DNA from: CAZQYB01 sp964582985
GTDB lineage: Bacteria; Planctomycetota; Phycisphaerae; Sedimentisphaerales; Anaerobacaceae
Assembly: GCA_964582985.1 (NCBI GenBank)
Contig: CAZOUM010000056.1
Coordinates: 1-17,229, forward strand
Reading direction: 5' to 3'
Length of the DNA stretch: 17,229 nucleotides
Shown: positions 1 to 8,780 of the stretch, piece after piece
Layout: every line of letters starts with the position of its first letter
How positions within the stretch are numbered: the stretch's first letter is position 1
Position numbers and translations under genes: made by a program
Notes under the pieces: model-generated
Seen by the model: only the letters and a program-made list of their open reading frames with translations
The model's database searches: none
What the model was told of the DNA's origin: nothing

Positions 1-155
1 ATCGAGCATCGAGTATCGAGCATCGAGTATCGAGCATCGAGTATCGAGCATCGAGCATCGAGTATCGAGCATCGAGTATCGAGCATCGAGTATCGCTTGT
101 CCGCCGTAGCTTCAGCGAAGGCGGAAGCATCGAGTATCGAGCATCGAGTATCGAG
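1..155. repeat. Interrupted heptamer tandem repeat (ATCGAGC/ATCGAGT)
   Basis: Thirteen heptamers fill positions 1-91, mostly strict alternation of ATCGAGC and ATCGAGT (effective 14-bp period), with one place where two C-type units are adjacent. After a break at about 96-125 the array resumes (126-155). The array begins at the window edge, so its true length is unknown. It lies just downstream of the SpoIID-like gene. No protein-coding role is evident; a length-variable satellite is the simplest reading. Confidence 0.9.
100..125. repeat. Small palindromic element inside the satellite
   Basis: TCCGCC (100-105) and GGCGGA (120-125) form inverted arms around a 14-base centre containing GCTTCAGC. 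The element interrupts an otherwise regular heptamer array, which suggests a separate dispersed palindromic repeat that inserted there. Similar TCCGCC...GGCGGA palindromes are, to my knowledge, scattered through several bacterial genomes, but copy number cannot be judged from one window. Confidence 0.5.
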
Positions 156-165
156 TTTTCCTCTT

Positions 166-1440
166 TCAATAGACTCTTACAATTTTAGAGCTCGGATAGT
201 AATGCAAAAGTATCTCTCTTGCCGTTTTACCCTCTCTCGCCATCCCCTGTGCACCGCACTGGCACATCCCGACACCATGTCCGTAACCCCTGCCCAACAA
301 AAATATCCACTTGTCGCCCATGCTTCTAATCTGGCAGATGGTGCTTCTGAGCTTGTTGCCACTGGGGTCGATGGTAAGGCGCAGGTCCTCGGCGCGCAAG
401 AACTCGCTCTTACTGTTTGAGCCAGTCAGTTTGACCAAAGTCATTCGCGAAAATCCGTCATATTTGCTCTGCTTGGCCGTACGCATCTCTTTCACTTTCC
501 CCAGGTGCTTTAGCTTCGGGTACTTGCGCAACAGCCTGGTTGTAACACCTGCCTTATCGAACTCAGCCGTGGGCCAGAAGAAAAAGCTGGGCTTGGCTAC
601 ACCCCTGCAATAAGGACACGGCCTGCCGACCAGTGGTGGAAATGAATCTCCGAATACGTGCTTACTGTTTTCAGTGTGACCGCCGCACGTCGAACTGTAG
701 TAAGTAGGGAAAATATCCTCGGTGCCGTCGGGATGATTACAGACCAAAACCCGCCCATGGGTTTTGTTAACGGCATCCCAAATTTGCACTGATTCGACAG
801 CAACACCCAGATAGACCTGATGCGCCGCCGTTCGCTTCACATCCCAATTGCGTCCGCCGCCGAAACGCTTCTTGATGTACAAGCAATAGGTCCTTGCAGC
901 AATCGTCTGAGCCTGCAGTGCCGCCGGCTCCCAATAATAAGGCATCTCCGCCCCAACTACGCCCGCCAAATACGGCTCAAGCGGAACCAGGTTAATCGCA
1001 TCAAAAGACTTACCGTCCGCATTGACTATAAGCTTCAATTTGCCGCGGTACTCGCGGCCGTTCAAGTTTAAAATATGCGGCCTATTGGGAAAAATGATTA
1101 CCTGTCCACCGCTGACAACTTGACCACCAACGACAATCCTGCCGCCGGATATACCTATTTTCACCCTCTCACCAGCTTCTTCAAACCTCGCTTCAATGCT
1201 CCGCGTTTGAGCATTGATAACGCTAAACGATGAGCTCGCTATTACTGTGCAGCTTTGAATATCATCAAGCAGCAGCACCCTTATCCAAAAACCCTTCGCA
1301 ACATCCATCTGCGGAGTTGTTCGGACCAGCTGTCTTTCTCTGCAGCCTGCGACAATCAACGCCAAAATTAGAAAGGTTCCAATCTTGCAAAAGCCTGCAA
1401 AATGGGAACCTCCCGCCTGATTTTGTCTGTGAAAATTCAT
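166..1440 (-). CDS. SpoIID/LytB-domain lipoprotein, probable peptidoglycan lytic transglycosylase
   Basis: The family cleaves or assists cleavage of peptidoglycan glycan strands; SpoIID of endospore formers is a lytic transglycosylase, and homologues occur widely in non-sporulating bacteria. Counting from the ATG at 1440 the protein has 424 residues. A hydrophobic segment (about 20-32) ends in VAGC, a lipobox with Cys33, so it is probably a lipoprotein. The SpoIID core is clear: LEPYLAGVVGAEMP followed by QAQTIAARTY (about 154-185), where Glu165 of 'EMP' matches the catalytic Glu of SpoIID, and the C-terminal signature GRGYGHGVGMCQCGAQG (about 383-399). Cysteines at about 252, 275 and 278 (CPYC) could bind metal. 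A TTG start at 1497 would overlap the stop of the upstream gene by four bases, but it places an unusually long leader before the signal peptide, so I prefer the ATG; neither has a strong SD. It is probably co-transcribed with the TPR/alpha-CTD gene. No terminator is visible downstream. Confidence 0.85.
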   Translation of the reverse strand: MNFHRQNQAGGSHFAGFCKIGTFLILALIVAGCRERQLVRTTPQMDVAKGFWIRVLLLDDIQSCTVIASSSFSVINAQTRSIEARFEEAGERVKIGISGGRIVVGGQVVSGGQVIIFPNRPHILNLNGREYRGKLKLIVNADGKSFDAINLVPLEPYLAGVVGAEMPYYWEPAALQAQTIAARTYCLYIKKRFGGGRNWDVKRTAAHQVYLGVAVESVQIWDAVNKTHGRVLVCNHPDGTEDIFPTYYSSTCGGHTENSKHVFGDSFPPLVGRPCPYCRGVAKPSFFFWPTAEFDKAGVTTRLLRKYPKLKHLGKVKEMRTAKQSKYDGFSRMTLVKLTGSNSKSEFLRAEDLRLTIDPSGNKLRSTICQIRSMGDKWIFLLGRGYGHGVGMCQCGAQGMAREGKTAREILLHYYPSSKIVRVY

Positions 1441-1493
1441 CGAATGCCGTTCTCGGCAGTTTTGTGTTTTGCTCGAGATACTATCGCCCCCTC

Positions 1494-2810
1494 TCAATCC
1501 AGACTTCGCAGAGATAACCCGAAGTTGGTCAGGGCCTTCCTGATTTCGTTCAAGCTTGTCACGCCGAAGTTCTTGCAGCCCAGCAGTTCGGCATCGGTCC
1601 GGCGAGTCACATCACCGAGCGTGCAAATATCAAGTCTCTCCAGGGCCTTTCGGGCACGCACCGACAAACGCAGTTCATCCACAGTCTTGTCCAGGAGCTC
1701 CTTGTCCGCATCCTCCTCAATAGTGCCATCATCGATTTCGCCTGCAGCGAGTTCCTTTTCATCAAGAGCCATTCCAAGACGCAGCCCTTTTGAATCAAGA
1801 ACCACCTTGATTTCACGCAGAGAAGTCTCGCCGAAGTTCTTATATGAGAGAAGCTCTGCTTCAGTGACCTTCATAAGGTCGCCCAGTGTATAGATGTTCA
1901 TTTTCTCGAAGCAGTTTCTGCTCCGAACCGAAAGCTCAAAATCACTAATCGGCGTCTCGAGAATCTGCACCTTCCGGTCTTTCCTTTTCTCCTTCTCCTC
2001 GTCATAGACCATCGTCTTTGAGCTCTCGATATCTTTCTTAAACAGGATGGCCCTTTGATGATTGGGATGGTACGTCAGCACTTTATCAATGCAATGAGCC
2101 GCTTCGTCGAATTTACCCATATCTTCATAAAGCACCGCCAGGTTCAGCAAAGCGTTCACGTACACCTGGGAAGTACGGCCAATCTGCTTGTAGTAGTCGA
2201 CAGCCGCTTCTTCATCGCCGGACAAATCGTAACGATACGCCAGGTGGAAAAGGGCAGCTTGATGTTGCGGCGATAATTCCAAAGCCGTCTGGTAATTATC
2301 GATGGCCTCATTGTAAAACCCTTGCGCCTCCTGAAGATGCCCAAGCTGGTAATGGTACTCGGCGCTGACATTCTCAAAATTCGCGCAGCCCTTAAGTTCC
2401 TTCGCCGCCGTCTCAAACTCGGCCGCACAACGATAAGTCGCCGCCTTTTCCAAAGTAATATTCAACGGGTCAGCCCCATACTTAAGGCTTTTCTGCAGGC
2501 TTTCGATTGCTTCATCGTATCTACGCAATCGCCGAAGCGCAAACGCCCGGTACATAAGTTTCTCCTTGCAGTCTTCTGCTTTCTCAAGTTTGTTGACCGC
2601 CTCGTCGTTTCTGCCGACGATACAAAGCCCGATCCCCACCGCCAAAACTGCCTTCGGCGACGTCTTGTTGATATTCGCCTCTACTTGTTCGCCGAAAGAT
2701 ATCCGGCTGATTTCACTGCAATGCACAAACTCCGAAACCTTCTTAATCTCCTCCAGCGACGGCAGCTCATCTGCAAACAAGTCAATCCCAGGTTCTGTAA
2801 TCCGTTCCAT
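1494..2810 (-). CDS. TPR protein with two C-terminal RNA polymerase alpha-CTD-like domains
   Basis: A 438-residue protein predicted to be cytoplasmic, with no signal peptide. Residues about 50-260 contain TPR-type helical pairs, for example YHYQLGHLQEAQGFYNEAID (about 152-171) and NALLNLAVLYEDMGKFDEAA (about 219-238), usually protein-binding. After a charged linker (KEKRKDRK) come two alpha-CTD-like modules at about 285-347 and 375-435. Each has the pattern LSVR(S/A)R...TLGD...T(E/D)AELL..KNFG.TSL.EI, as in the RpoA C-terminal domain. In module 1, Arg296 and Asn299 correspond to E. coli RpoA R265 and N268, which contact DNA; in module 2 Arg385 is kept but Asn is Lys388. The position of RpoA K298 is Thr in both. 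No alpha N-terminal domain is present, so this is not RpoA. A regulator or assembly factor touching DNA or RNA polymerase is an inference. The start has a good SD (AGAGGAG, 9 nt before ATG) and a promoter about 90 nt upstream. Confidence 0.85.
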   Translation of the reverse strand: MERITEPGIDLFADELPSLEEIKKVSEFVHCSEISRISFGEQVEANINKTSPKAVLAVGIGLCIVGRNDEAVNKLEKAEDCKEKLMYRAFALRRLRRYDEAIESLQKSLKYGADPLNITLEKAATYRCAAEFETAAKELKGCANFENVSAEYHYQLGHLQEAQGFYNEAIDNYQTALELSPQHQAALFHLAYRYDLSGDEEAAVDYYKQIGRTSQVYVNALLNLAVLYEDMGKFDEAAHCIDKVLTYHPNHQRAILFKKDIESSKTMVYDEEKEKRKDRKVQILETPISDFELSVRSRNCFEKMNIYTLGDLMKVTEAELLSYKNFGETSLREIKVVLDSKGLRLGMALDEKELAAGEIDDGTIEEDADKELLDKTVDELRLSVRARKALERLDICTLGDVTRRTDAELLGCKNFGVTSLNEIRKALTNFGLSLRSLD

Positions 2811-2900
2811 AGCGATTCACTCCTCTAATAGTAAAGGTTTTGCGTTCACTCTTATCTCTGCTCTGCAAGCACGGAGCCATCATTCTCTCCGGGATGTGGT

Positions 2901-2928
2901 ATTATAATAAGCAGCCACGGATTTGCAA
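2901..2928 (-). promoter_or_regulatory. Sigma70-like promoter of the TPR/alpha-CTD gene
   Basis: Read on the minus strand, TTGCAA (2928-2923, 4/6 match to TTGACA) is followed after 16 nt by a perfect TATAAT (2906-2901). Transcription would start near 2894, leaving a leader of roughly 84 nt before the ATG at 2810. It would drive both the TPR and SpoIID-like genes. Confidence 0.6.
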
Positions 2929-3171
2929 CACATTTTTCTACCCCCCCTTCCCCCCTGATACCCACCTCCTGCTCTACTGTTCCCCTGCTCTCCTTTCCCT
3001 TCCCCCCTCGCCACGTTAGAGGCCTTCTCTCCGCTCTCTAATCGGGTTGCTTGCCCCGTACGTAATTTTTCCTGTTTGCTTTACTCCGGCTTCAGACGGA
3101 TCGCGGCTTGGGCTGCCATCACTGCGCAGCAAGGCAACCTCACTTTTCCTCTTATACGGCGCAGGCTATAT
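2929..3171. other. Gene-free spacer with polypyrimidine tract
   Basis: About 2934-3012 is almost entirely C and T on the plus strand, with runs of seven and six Cs and CTCCTGCTCT-type units. The rest, to 3171, shows no convincing ORF, RNA gene or promoter. A short plus-strand ORF crosses it but has no SD and runs into the terminator and the end of the next gene. A related CTCCTGCTCTCC tract appears near 17155-17172, so this may be a dispersed low-complexity element. Confidence 0.6.
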
Positions 3172-3205
3172 AAAAAAAGGCCTATGCCAAATAACAGCAT
3201 AGGCC
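3172..3205 (-). terminator. Rho-independent terminator of the LamG protein gene
   Basis: On the minus strand GGCCTATGC (3205-3197) pairs perfectly with GCATAGGCC (3187-3179) across a 9-nt loop, and seven Ts follow directly (3178-3172). It lies about 25 nt past the stop codon of the 1824-residue gene. Confidence 0.92.
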
Positions 3206-3230
3206 CCAAAGTCCACAAGTTAAATCCTGA

Positions 3231-6200
3231 TTACTCAGGCCATAGTTTCCTCACAAGCCAGTTCTCCGCAAGTTTGGCAAAGTCCCTGAGGTTGACCGCT
3301 CTATCGCCCAGTGTCTCGTCATTGTATAGATTAGCGACTGACTGCACAGTGAAGATTCCCGTTTCATCGGTCGCGATGTACGCAATCTCCGCAGCCGACA
3401 GGGCCCGGTTGTAAACGCGGACGTCATCTATCAGACCTTCAAACGCACGGTCCGTGGCGTCCGAGCGGTTGCCTATTGCCAAATCATCGGTATCCTGAGA
3501 AAGGTACGTTACGGCGTTTGCATCGTTGTTCGTGGCCTCGAGTTGGCCGTTTACGTAAATCTTGATGCAATCACCCTGCTTAAACGTCCCGGCCAAATGT
3601 GTCCAATCACCGTACTCGAGTGGCCAGGTGTTTACATCGTACTTTTCATAGTCCCCACCGGGGTTATTGCCGTCACGCACCAGGAAGACACACACGTCGT
3701 CTTCATTAGAAATTTCGAGTCCGAATGTCTCCTTGTTGTCTGCGCCCTTTACCACTATCCGAGCACTTTCATCGTGAGAGTAGTAATACTTGACCCATGC
3801 GCATACGGTCACCTCATATTTGGGCTTGAGCGCGTTTGCATCCGGCACCAGGACCCTGCCGCCGTCAAACCGAAGAGCGTTGCCATCGTGGCCGGCATCG
3901 GCCCAGAAAACATTGGTGCCCAACGTCTCTATCACACCGTTATTGTCGTAGCCGGCGTAGTCGGTAGCTATGTTGGTATCAGCGGCAGCCTCATCCAGCT
4001 TCCACCAGGCAACCAAGTTGGCCTCGCCGGGTGCCTGTACCGGATTGAGATTGACATCGGCCTCAAGCCAGTCATCCGCCATTATCTCAACGTCTTGCCA
4101 GTCAGCGGTACAGTCCCGGTTAAGATCACCCTCCAGGGGGTTAATATCTGGCATGCACGTGGGCACAAATAAGTTGATTTCGTCGAAGAATACGGTCCCT
4201 ACGCTGCTCATGCCGGGGTCGATCACGTTGTTCCTGAAACCAAAACCAATACAGATTTTCTTGACGTCGCGGAAGTTAATATTTGTAAAGCGATTCGTCA
4301 GAACCTCCCACAGCTGCCAATCCTCAACCTGTACGTCGGTCATCTCTTCGCCTGCGAGGGCGCCGTACAACACCACTGCATAGTTGGCGTCGTCTTCCAG
4401 ACCAAGATTCATCTGCTCGTATATTGTGGCAGCGTTGCCGGATTTGCCGTAGAACCACAGCGATATCGTTTTCACATCGTAGTAATCCCAATCATTTGGC
4501 TCAAGGCTTATGGTTTGGGTCTCAGAATAATAGCCCCAGCCCCAATCCATCCAGTTGTTATACACATAACGCATCGAGTGCTCGCCTATGACCGGCGGTG
4601 TTGACCGAAGCGTAATCTGCGCGCCGGTAGCTGGTGTTACCGCAGTTCCGTTATACCAGTCATTTTGTGGTGGGTCCTGCATCGTGTCGTCATCAAAATT
4701 GTCTATGATGATATAAGGTGCTACCCTGAACCTCCAGATGTTGCCCTTCCACCTGTCGTTATTAGGGTCGTTGACCTCATCAATACGCCAGTAGTACCAG
4801 GTGCCTAAATCAAGAGTGCCGGGTTCATAGGTGCAAGGGTCCTGTTTGCCCCTGTAGACGTCAGGCCAATAGTTCGCATCGTTGTTGGCATCGGTGACCC
4901 GCTGCTTATTCGTCCCCAAGTATACCTCGTGCGAAGACGCATAATCTCCGGGACTCCAGGAAAGGTCAGAAGTCGGGTGGGCGTCAGGCTGGCCGTCGTA
5001 CGGGCTTGGACCCCAGGCAATGCCAAGCTCGCCGCCTCTGAACAGCTCATCTACCTTGGACTTCGGAATTGCATAGTCATAGATTCTAAGGTCATCCATC
5101 TTGCCCTCATACTCACTGGTACTCCAGGCGTGGTCTCCGATAAAGAAAGGTTTGCCCACGATATTGCTCAGCGAACTGATGGCGCCTTCCTTCTCCTTAA
5201 CCAGCTCAGTGTCAAAGTATATCTTCATCGTCCCGGCAACTTCATCCTTGATAAAGACAAAGTGGTGCCAGTCGCCTTCCCATCCGTCGGGCGTGGCAGT
5301 GTCCCACAACAGTACGTCACAACTGTCGTTGCCTGCTCGCCATAACACATCTCCACTTCCATCGGGGACAAGCACCCTCATTGCATAATTTGCGTCCGAA
5401 CCGGTACTCACATCCAGGACCGTGTTATTCGCGTCACTGTCAATATTTAGCCATACCGAAATACTTACTTGGTTGGTAAGGTGGGTGGTTGCCGTCCTCG
5501 GCGGCTCCACAGACGTATCATCATCAAAATCAAGGCAGCCGTCGAACCGGCCGTCGGCCGGATCCCAGTCTGCATCGTCCACGTCACCGTGGTAGTTATG
5601 GCCTGAAGAGTCAATGGCATCATCGCCGCTGGATTCGTCGAACTTGTAGTGGAGAATAAGGTTAGCATCTGTAATTACATACTCGGTTGTAAACTGCCAG
5701 ACAGGCCCTTGATACAGCGGAGGAGAGCCATCGCTGGTGTCAATCCGCCAGTAGTAAATGGCGCCATGCGCGGGAGTCTCCGGAGGCGTCCAGCTATTCG
5801 GAGCGTGCGATGTCAGGACGGGGGTTGCACCTGGGCTGTTCACATCACTGAAATTGGAGCTGAAGTAAATCTCGTGGTCAACTGCACCTTGTCCCCGCGT
5901 CCACATAAGCACTACAGTACACGGGTCCACCTCCACCTCACCGTCGTACGGACTGGGGCAACTGGCCCACTCCGGCCCCGGGATAAGCAGGAAATCACAC
6001 GGCGTAAGGGCAATATCATAGATGCGAACCTCGTCAATCAGGCCGTCGAAATAACGGCCCTTGTTAACATCATCTTTCCACGCATAACCGATAGTAACTG
6101 GATAGTTATTATCAGACGGATTTCGGCCTGTTTCAACACTACTTACCAACTCACCATCCACATACAAAGACAGTTTATCGTCATCGTCCACAGTCTCGTC

Positions 6201-8705
6201 ATAAACCGCAGCCAGATGGGTCCATTGTCCTTCGACCGCAGTACCTTCCCTTTCCGAGTTGCCGAAGTCCCAATGGAATTGGTTAGCGTCGTCGTCGCCG
6301 CCCGGGTTCTTTATTGCAATTCTCCAGGAATCAAATTTTCCGATAAGCCAGAGGTCAAACTCATCATCCAGCCAGAGGTCGGGCTCATCATCGTCGGGTT
6401 CCTCGACATCCAAACTGCTGTCAAGGTTCTCCGGCTTGACCCAGAACTCGACGGTGTACTGATAGCCGGCCAGCCGCAGAGGGTCGTTCTCACCGGCATT
6501 CATAACCTGCTTGAGGCCCACACAGGGGTCAAAGTCGGCCGACGCGGTGCTGGCGGCAATAACCGGGTTGGACTCGCCCCAGCCCATTGAACCACCGGGG
6601 CCAACGTCGTGTTCAAACGCTACAGTGTCGTAGCTTTCATCGGCATTGATGGGGTCGGGAAAACCGCCGCCGCCGTCAAACTTGTAGTACATTATCAGTC
6701 CGCCCACACCGGTGGTGAAGTCCCAGTAGTCGCCCTGGAATATATTGTTGCCGTCGTTAGTATCGATTCGCCAGTAGTAGTGCTTGAATGAACTAAGCGC
6801 GGGCGCATAGTTGTTATCGGCGCCGCCTAGGTCGGCTTCCCACCAGTTCGGGTCGACCGGCCAGGTATTCCTTACCCTGACATCGTCGATATATACCGTC
6901 CCGCCGGTTATATTCGCCACTAACTTTATGCCGAAGTTGTTTGTCAGATACTGACTGTCGGTTATGGTATCGCCGAAATACAGCCAGGTGTCGTTGGGCC
7001 CGAGAGCAACCACGTTAAAATCGTTCACAACATCATAGCTGCTCCCGTTGTAATAATAGAGTTTGAGCTCGTCGGCCGTTATGTCCTCCGTTCTACGCAC
7101 ATAGATGCGCACGTCGACGGCGTTGGCAAATCTCGCGTCCAAAGCGCCGGACTCCAGCGTCGCAGTCGGACCACTGGTCGCCTTAGCCAGATTGGCGTCG
7201 CGAGGAGCAAAATTAGAATCCCCGGTCGCATTATAAGGAGACCAGTTGGTGGTGACCGCCCAATTCGGGTCAAAACCATCCTCAAAATCGTCTTCGAGCA
7301 AAACAATCCTCTCCGGCATATCAGTGCCGAAGTACAGCGTCTGTCCCGTCGCCCAGCAGGGGGGCGTCCAGGTTAGTATTGAATCCGGAGGTGCACCCCT
7401 CTGGCCGTCAGCCGGACTCGGGTCACTTGCTTTCCCGCTCGGCGTGCTGAAGCGCCAGATGGTGCCTCGCCACGCACAGGGGTCAGGAGGTACATTGACC
7501 TCATCGACCCGCCAGAAGTAAGTTCTGCCGTATTCAAGCCAGCCGGTCTGATAGGTCTCGTTACCAACGTTATTCGTAGCGCACGGGTCGGTCATTTCGT
7601 TCACATCGTCCCAGCTCGTGCCGAAGAATATCTTGTGCTGGTCCGCTAACTGCCCGGCCGTCCAGGTCAACGTCACACCATTCGGGCAAATACCTGGCGC
7701 ACCGTCGTCCGGGCTCGGGTTCGAAGCCTCTTTCTGAACTAAATTAAAACCTACTCGCGTGTATGGTTGCCCGTCTTCAGTATACTCTACCACCCCTGGT
7801 ACCTCAGTGCCGTTCTTGCCGGTAATACGACCTTCATCGATATGAGGCTGTATCGAGTCTTTGTGGTGCCCCCTTAAAGTCCAAGTAACAGGCTCCTCGA
7901 TATCCAGAGACCAGTCATTGCCATCCGCATCGAAGCCGTTGCAAATCAGCGTCCCGTTATCGAGAGATACTACACTGGTAATTGGTGCCTCATCTTCGCC
8001 CGGACAGCGAAATTCGCCGTTTATCTCGACATAAGCTCCGCCATCTAAAGTAAATGACCCCCACGGGATATTAAGTCCATTATTACGGAGGATCATTGTT
8101 CCGCCGGTTATAGTGCACCAAGCTCCATCGCTGTGCTGAAGATCAAGGCCTGCCGAGTTAAAGTCCCCACCGGCCATAGAAAAGTAGCAGGGTGAAAGCT
8201 CTCCAGTATTATCGCCACCTTTAACCTGATTCTGGGTATAAATATCGGGGCTGTCGGTTATATTTACTATAGTCGTTCCTTGATCCATCCCGCGCAGCGA
8301 ATACGGCCCCCCCAAAAGCCTGACAATCGAGGTTCCGCCTATGTTAATAATGGTCGTACCTGTGGAATCGCCGTCGAGCCCCCAGCCATCCTTGACAGTA
8401 AGTGTCCCGCCTGTTATGTCAACGGTCGTAGTCTCTCCATCCGGCGGATCAGGTCCGTCTATGCTCGCAACGGTTATGAGGGAGCCGGTATTAATTATCG
8501 GGCCGCGGACGAGTTCCTCAAGGTCTGCCGTGTCGTTGGGATCCTCCCCCGGCCACCCAGTGGACGGATCCCAGTTGGCGGCATTGCGCCACAGATCGTT
8601 GCCGCCAAGGTTGGTCCAGCGATAAGCTACCGGAGCCGCAGAAGCCTTGCCAACCAGCCCCAGCACTACAATAACACAAACCAGAAATGCAAGTTTCTTA
8701 CACAT
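3231..8705 (-). CDS. Giant secreted multidomain LamG/Fn3-like protein with dockerin-like segments
   Basis: An 1824-residue exported protein. Residues 1-23 form a signal peptide with likely cleavage after ASA. Residues 24-310 are a repetitive beta-rich region starting with the WTNLGGNDLWRNAANWDP motif common in secreted planctomycete proteins. Fn3-like modules ending in '(Y/T)(Y/F)(Y/F)WR(V/I)D' occur at about 327-420, 426-667, 912-1007 and 1230-1328. LamG-type jelly rolls ending '(D/G)(L/K)(I/M)D(E/D)(V/L)R(I/V)Y' lie at about 668-905, 1013-1223 and 1563-1782. Two further beta-sandwich, carbohydrate-binding-like regions are at about 468-614 and 1330-1515. GDLNRDC...IMADDWLEAD (about 1526-1550) and NDETLGDRAVNLRDFAKLAENWL (about 1795-1817) resemble dockerin/EF-hand-like calcium sites. 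No catalytic domain is recognisable, so adhesion or polysaccharide binding is likely but inferred. The start has a strong SD (AAGGAGG, 6 nt before ATG), with a promoter upstream and a terminator downstream; it is probably monocistronic. Confidence 0.9.
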   Translation of the reverse strand: MCKKLAFLVCVIVVLGLVGKASAAPVAYRWTNLGGNDLWRNAANWDPSTGWPGEDPNDTADLEELVRGPIINTGSLITVASIDGPDPPDGETTTVDITGGTLTVKDGWGLDGDSTGTTIINIGGTSIVRLLGGPYSLRGMDQGTTIVNITDSPDIYTQNQVKGGDNTGELSPCYFSMAGGDFNSAGLDLQHSDGAWCTITGGTMILRNNGLNIPWGSFTLDGGAYVEINGEFRCPGEDEAPITSVVSLDNGTLICNGFDADGNDWSLDIEEPVTWTLRGHHKDSIQPHIDEGRITGKNGTEVPGVVEYTEDGQPYTRVGFNLVQKEASNPSPDDGAPGICPNGVTLTWTAGQLADQHKIFFGTSWDDVNEMTDPCATNNVGNETYQTGWLEYGRTYFWRVDEVNVPPDPCAWRGTIWRFSTPSGKASDPSPADGQRGAPPDSILTWTPPCWATGQTLYFGTDMPERIVLLEDDFEDGFDPNWAVTTNWSPYNATGDSNFAPRDANLAKATSGPTATLESGALDARFANAVDVRIYVRRTEDITADELKLYYYNGSSYDVVNDFNVVALGPNDTWLYFGDTITDSQYLTNNFGIKLVANITGGTVYIDDVRVRNTWPVDPNWWEADLGGADNNYAPALSSFKHYYWRIDTNDGNNIFQGDYWDFTTGVGGLIMYYKFDGGGGFPDPINADESYDTVAFEHDVGPGGSMGWGESNPVIAASTASADFDPCVGLKQVMNAGENDPLRLAGYQYTVEFWVKPENLDSSLDVEEPDDDEPDLWLDDEFDLWLIGKFDSWRIAIKNPGGDDDANQFHWDFGNSEREGTAVEGQWTHLAAVYDETVDDDDKLSLYVDGELVSSVETGRNPSDNNYPVTIGYAWKDDVNKGRYFDGLIDEVRIYDIALTPCDFLLIPGPEWASCPSPYDGEVEVDPCTVVLMWTRGQGAVDHEIYFSSNFSDVNSPGATPVLTSHAPNSWTPPETPAHGAIYYWRIDTSDGSPPLYQGPVWQFTTEYVITDANLILHYKFDESSGDDAIDSSGHNYHGDVDDADWDPADGRFDGCLDFDDDTSVEPPRTATTHLTNQVSISVWLNIDSDANNTVLDVSTGSDANYAMRVLVPDGSGDVLWRAGNDSCDVLLWDTATPDGWEGDWHHFVFIKDEVAGTMKIYFDTELVKEKEGAISSLSNIVGKPFFIGDHAWSTSEYEGKMDDLRIYDYAIPKSKVDELFRGGELGIAWGPSPYDGQPDAHPTSDLSWSPGDYASSHEVYLGTNKQRVTDANNDANYWPDVYRGKQDPCTYEPGTLDLGTWYYWRIDEVNDPNNDRWKGNIWRFRVAPYIIIDNFDDDTMQDPPQNDWYNGTAVTPATGAQITLRSTPPVIGEHSMRYVYNNWMDWGWGYYSETQTISLEPNDWDYYDVKTISLWFYGKSGNAATIYEQMNLGLEDDANYAVVLYGALAGEEMTDVQVEDWQLWEVLTNRFTNINFRDVKKICIGFGFRNNVIDPGMSSVGTVFFDEINLFVPTCMPDINPLEGDLNRDCTADWQDVEIMADDWLEADVNLNPVQAPGEANLVAWWKLDEAAADTNIATDYAGYDNNGVIETLGTNVFWADAGHDGNALRFDGGRVLVPDANALKPKYEVTVCAWVKYYYSHDESARIVVKGADNKETFGLEISNEDDVCVFLVRDGNNPGGDYEKYDVNTWPLEYGDWTHLAGTFKQGDCIKIYVNGQLEATNNDANAVTYLSQDTDDLAIGNRSDATDRAFEGLIDDVRVYNRALSAAEIAYIATDETGIFTVQSVANLYNDETLGDRAVNLRDFAKLAENWLVRKLWPE
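6346..6393. repeat. In-frame 24-bp tandem duplication inside the first LamG domain
   Basis: Two adjacent 24-bp units (6346-6369 and 6370-6393) match at 20 of 24 positions. Each encodes eight residues of the form DDE(P/F)DLWL in the large secreted protein. The copies keep the reading frame and lie next to an acidic run (DVEEPDDDEP), suggesting expansion of a surface loop by slippage. Confidence 0.75.
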
Positions 8706-8750
8706 AACATTCCTCCTTAAAAAGATTTAACCATAATTACGCATTTCGCG

Positions 8751-8780
8751 GCTATACGCCAAACAATCCGTTGTTTTCAA
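8751..8780 (-). promoter_or_regulatory. Probable promoter of the LamG protein gene
   Basis: On the minus strand TTGAAA (8780-8775, 5/6) is followed after 18 nt by TATAGC (8756-8751, 4/6). Transcription would start near 8744, about 40 nt before the start codon. The -35 box lies inside the inverted repeat GTTG-AAAA-CAAC, which could be an operator, though that is speculative. Confidence 0.45.

Noticed and set aside
5649..6590. 313-codon plus-strand ORF opposite the LamG protein gene
   Set aside because: It is antisense to a clear multidomain gene and shows no domain, SD or promoter; its openness follows from the codon use of the other strand.
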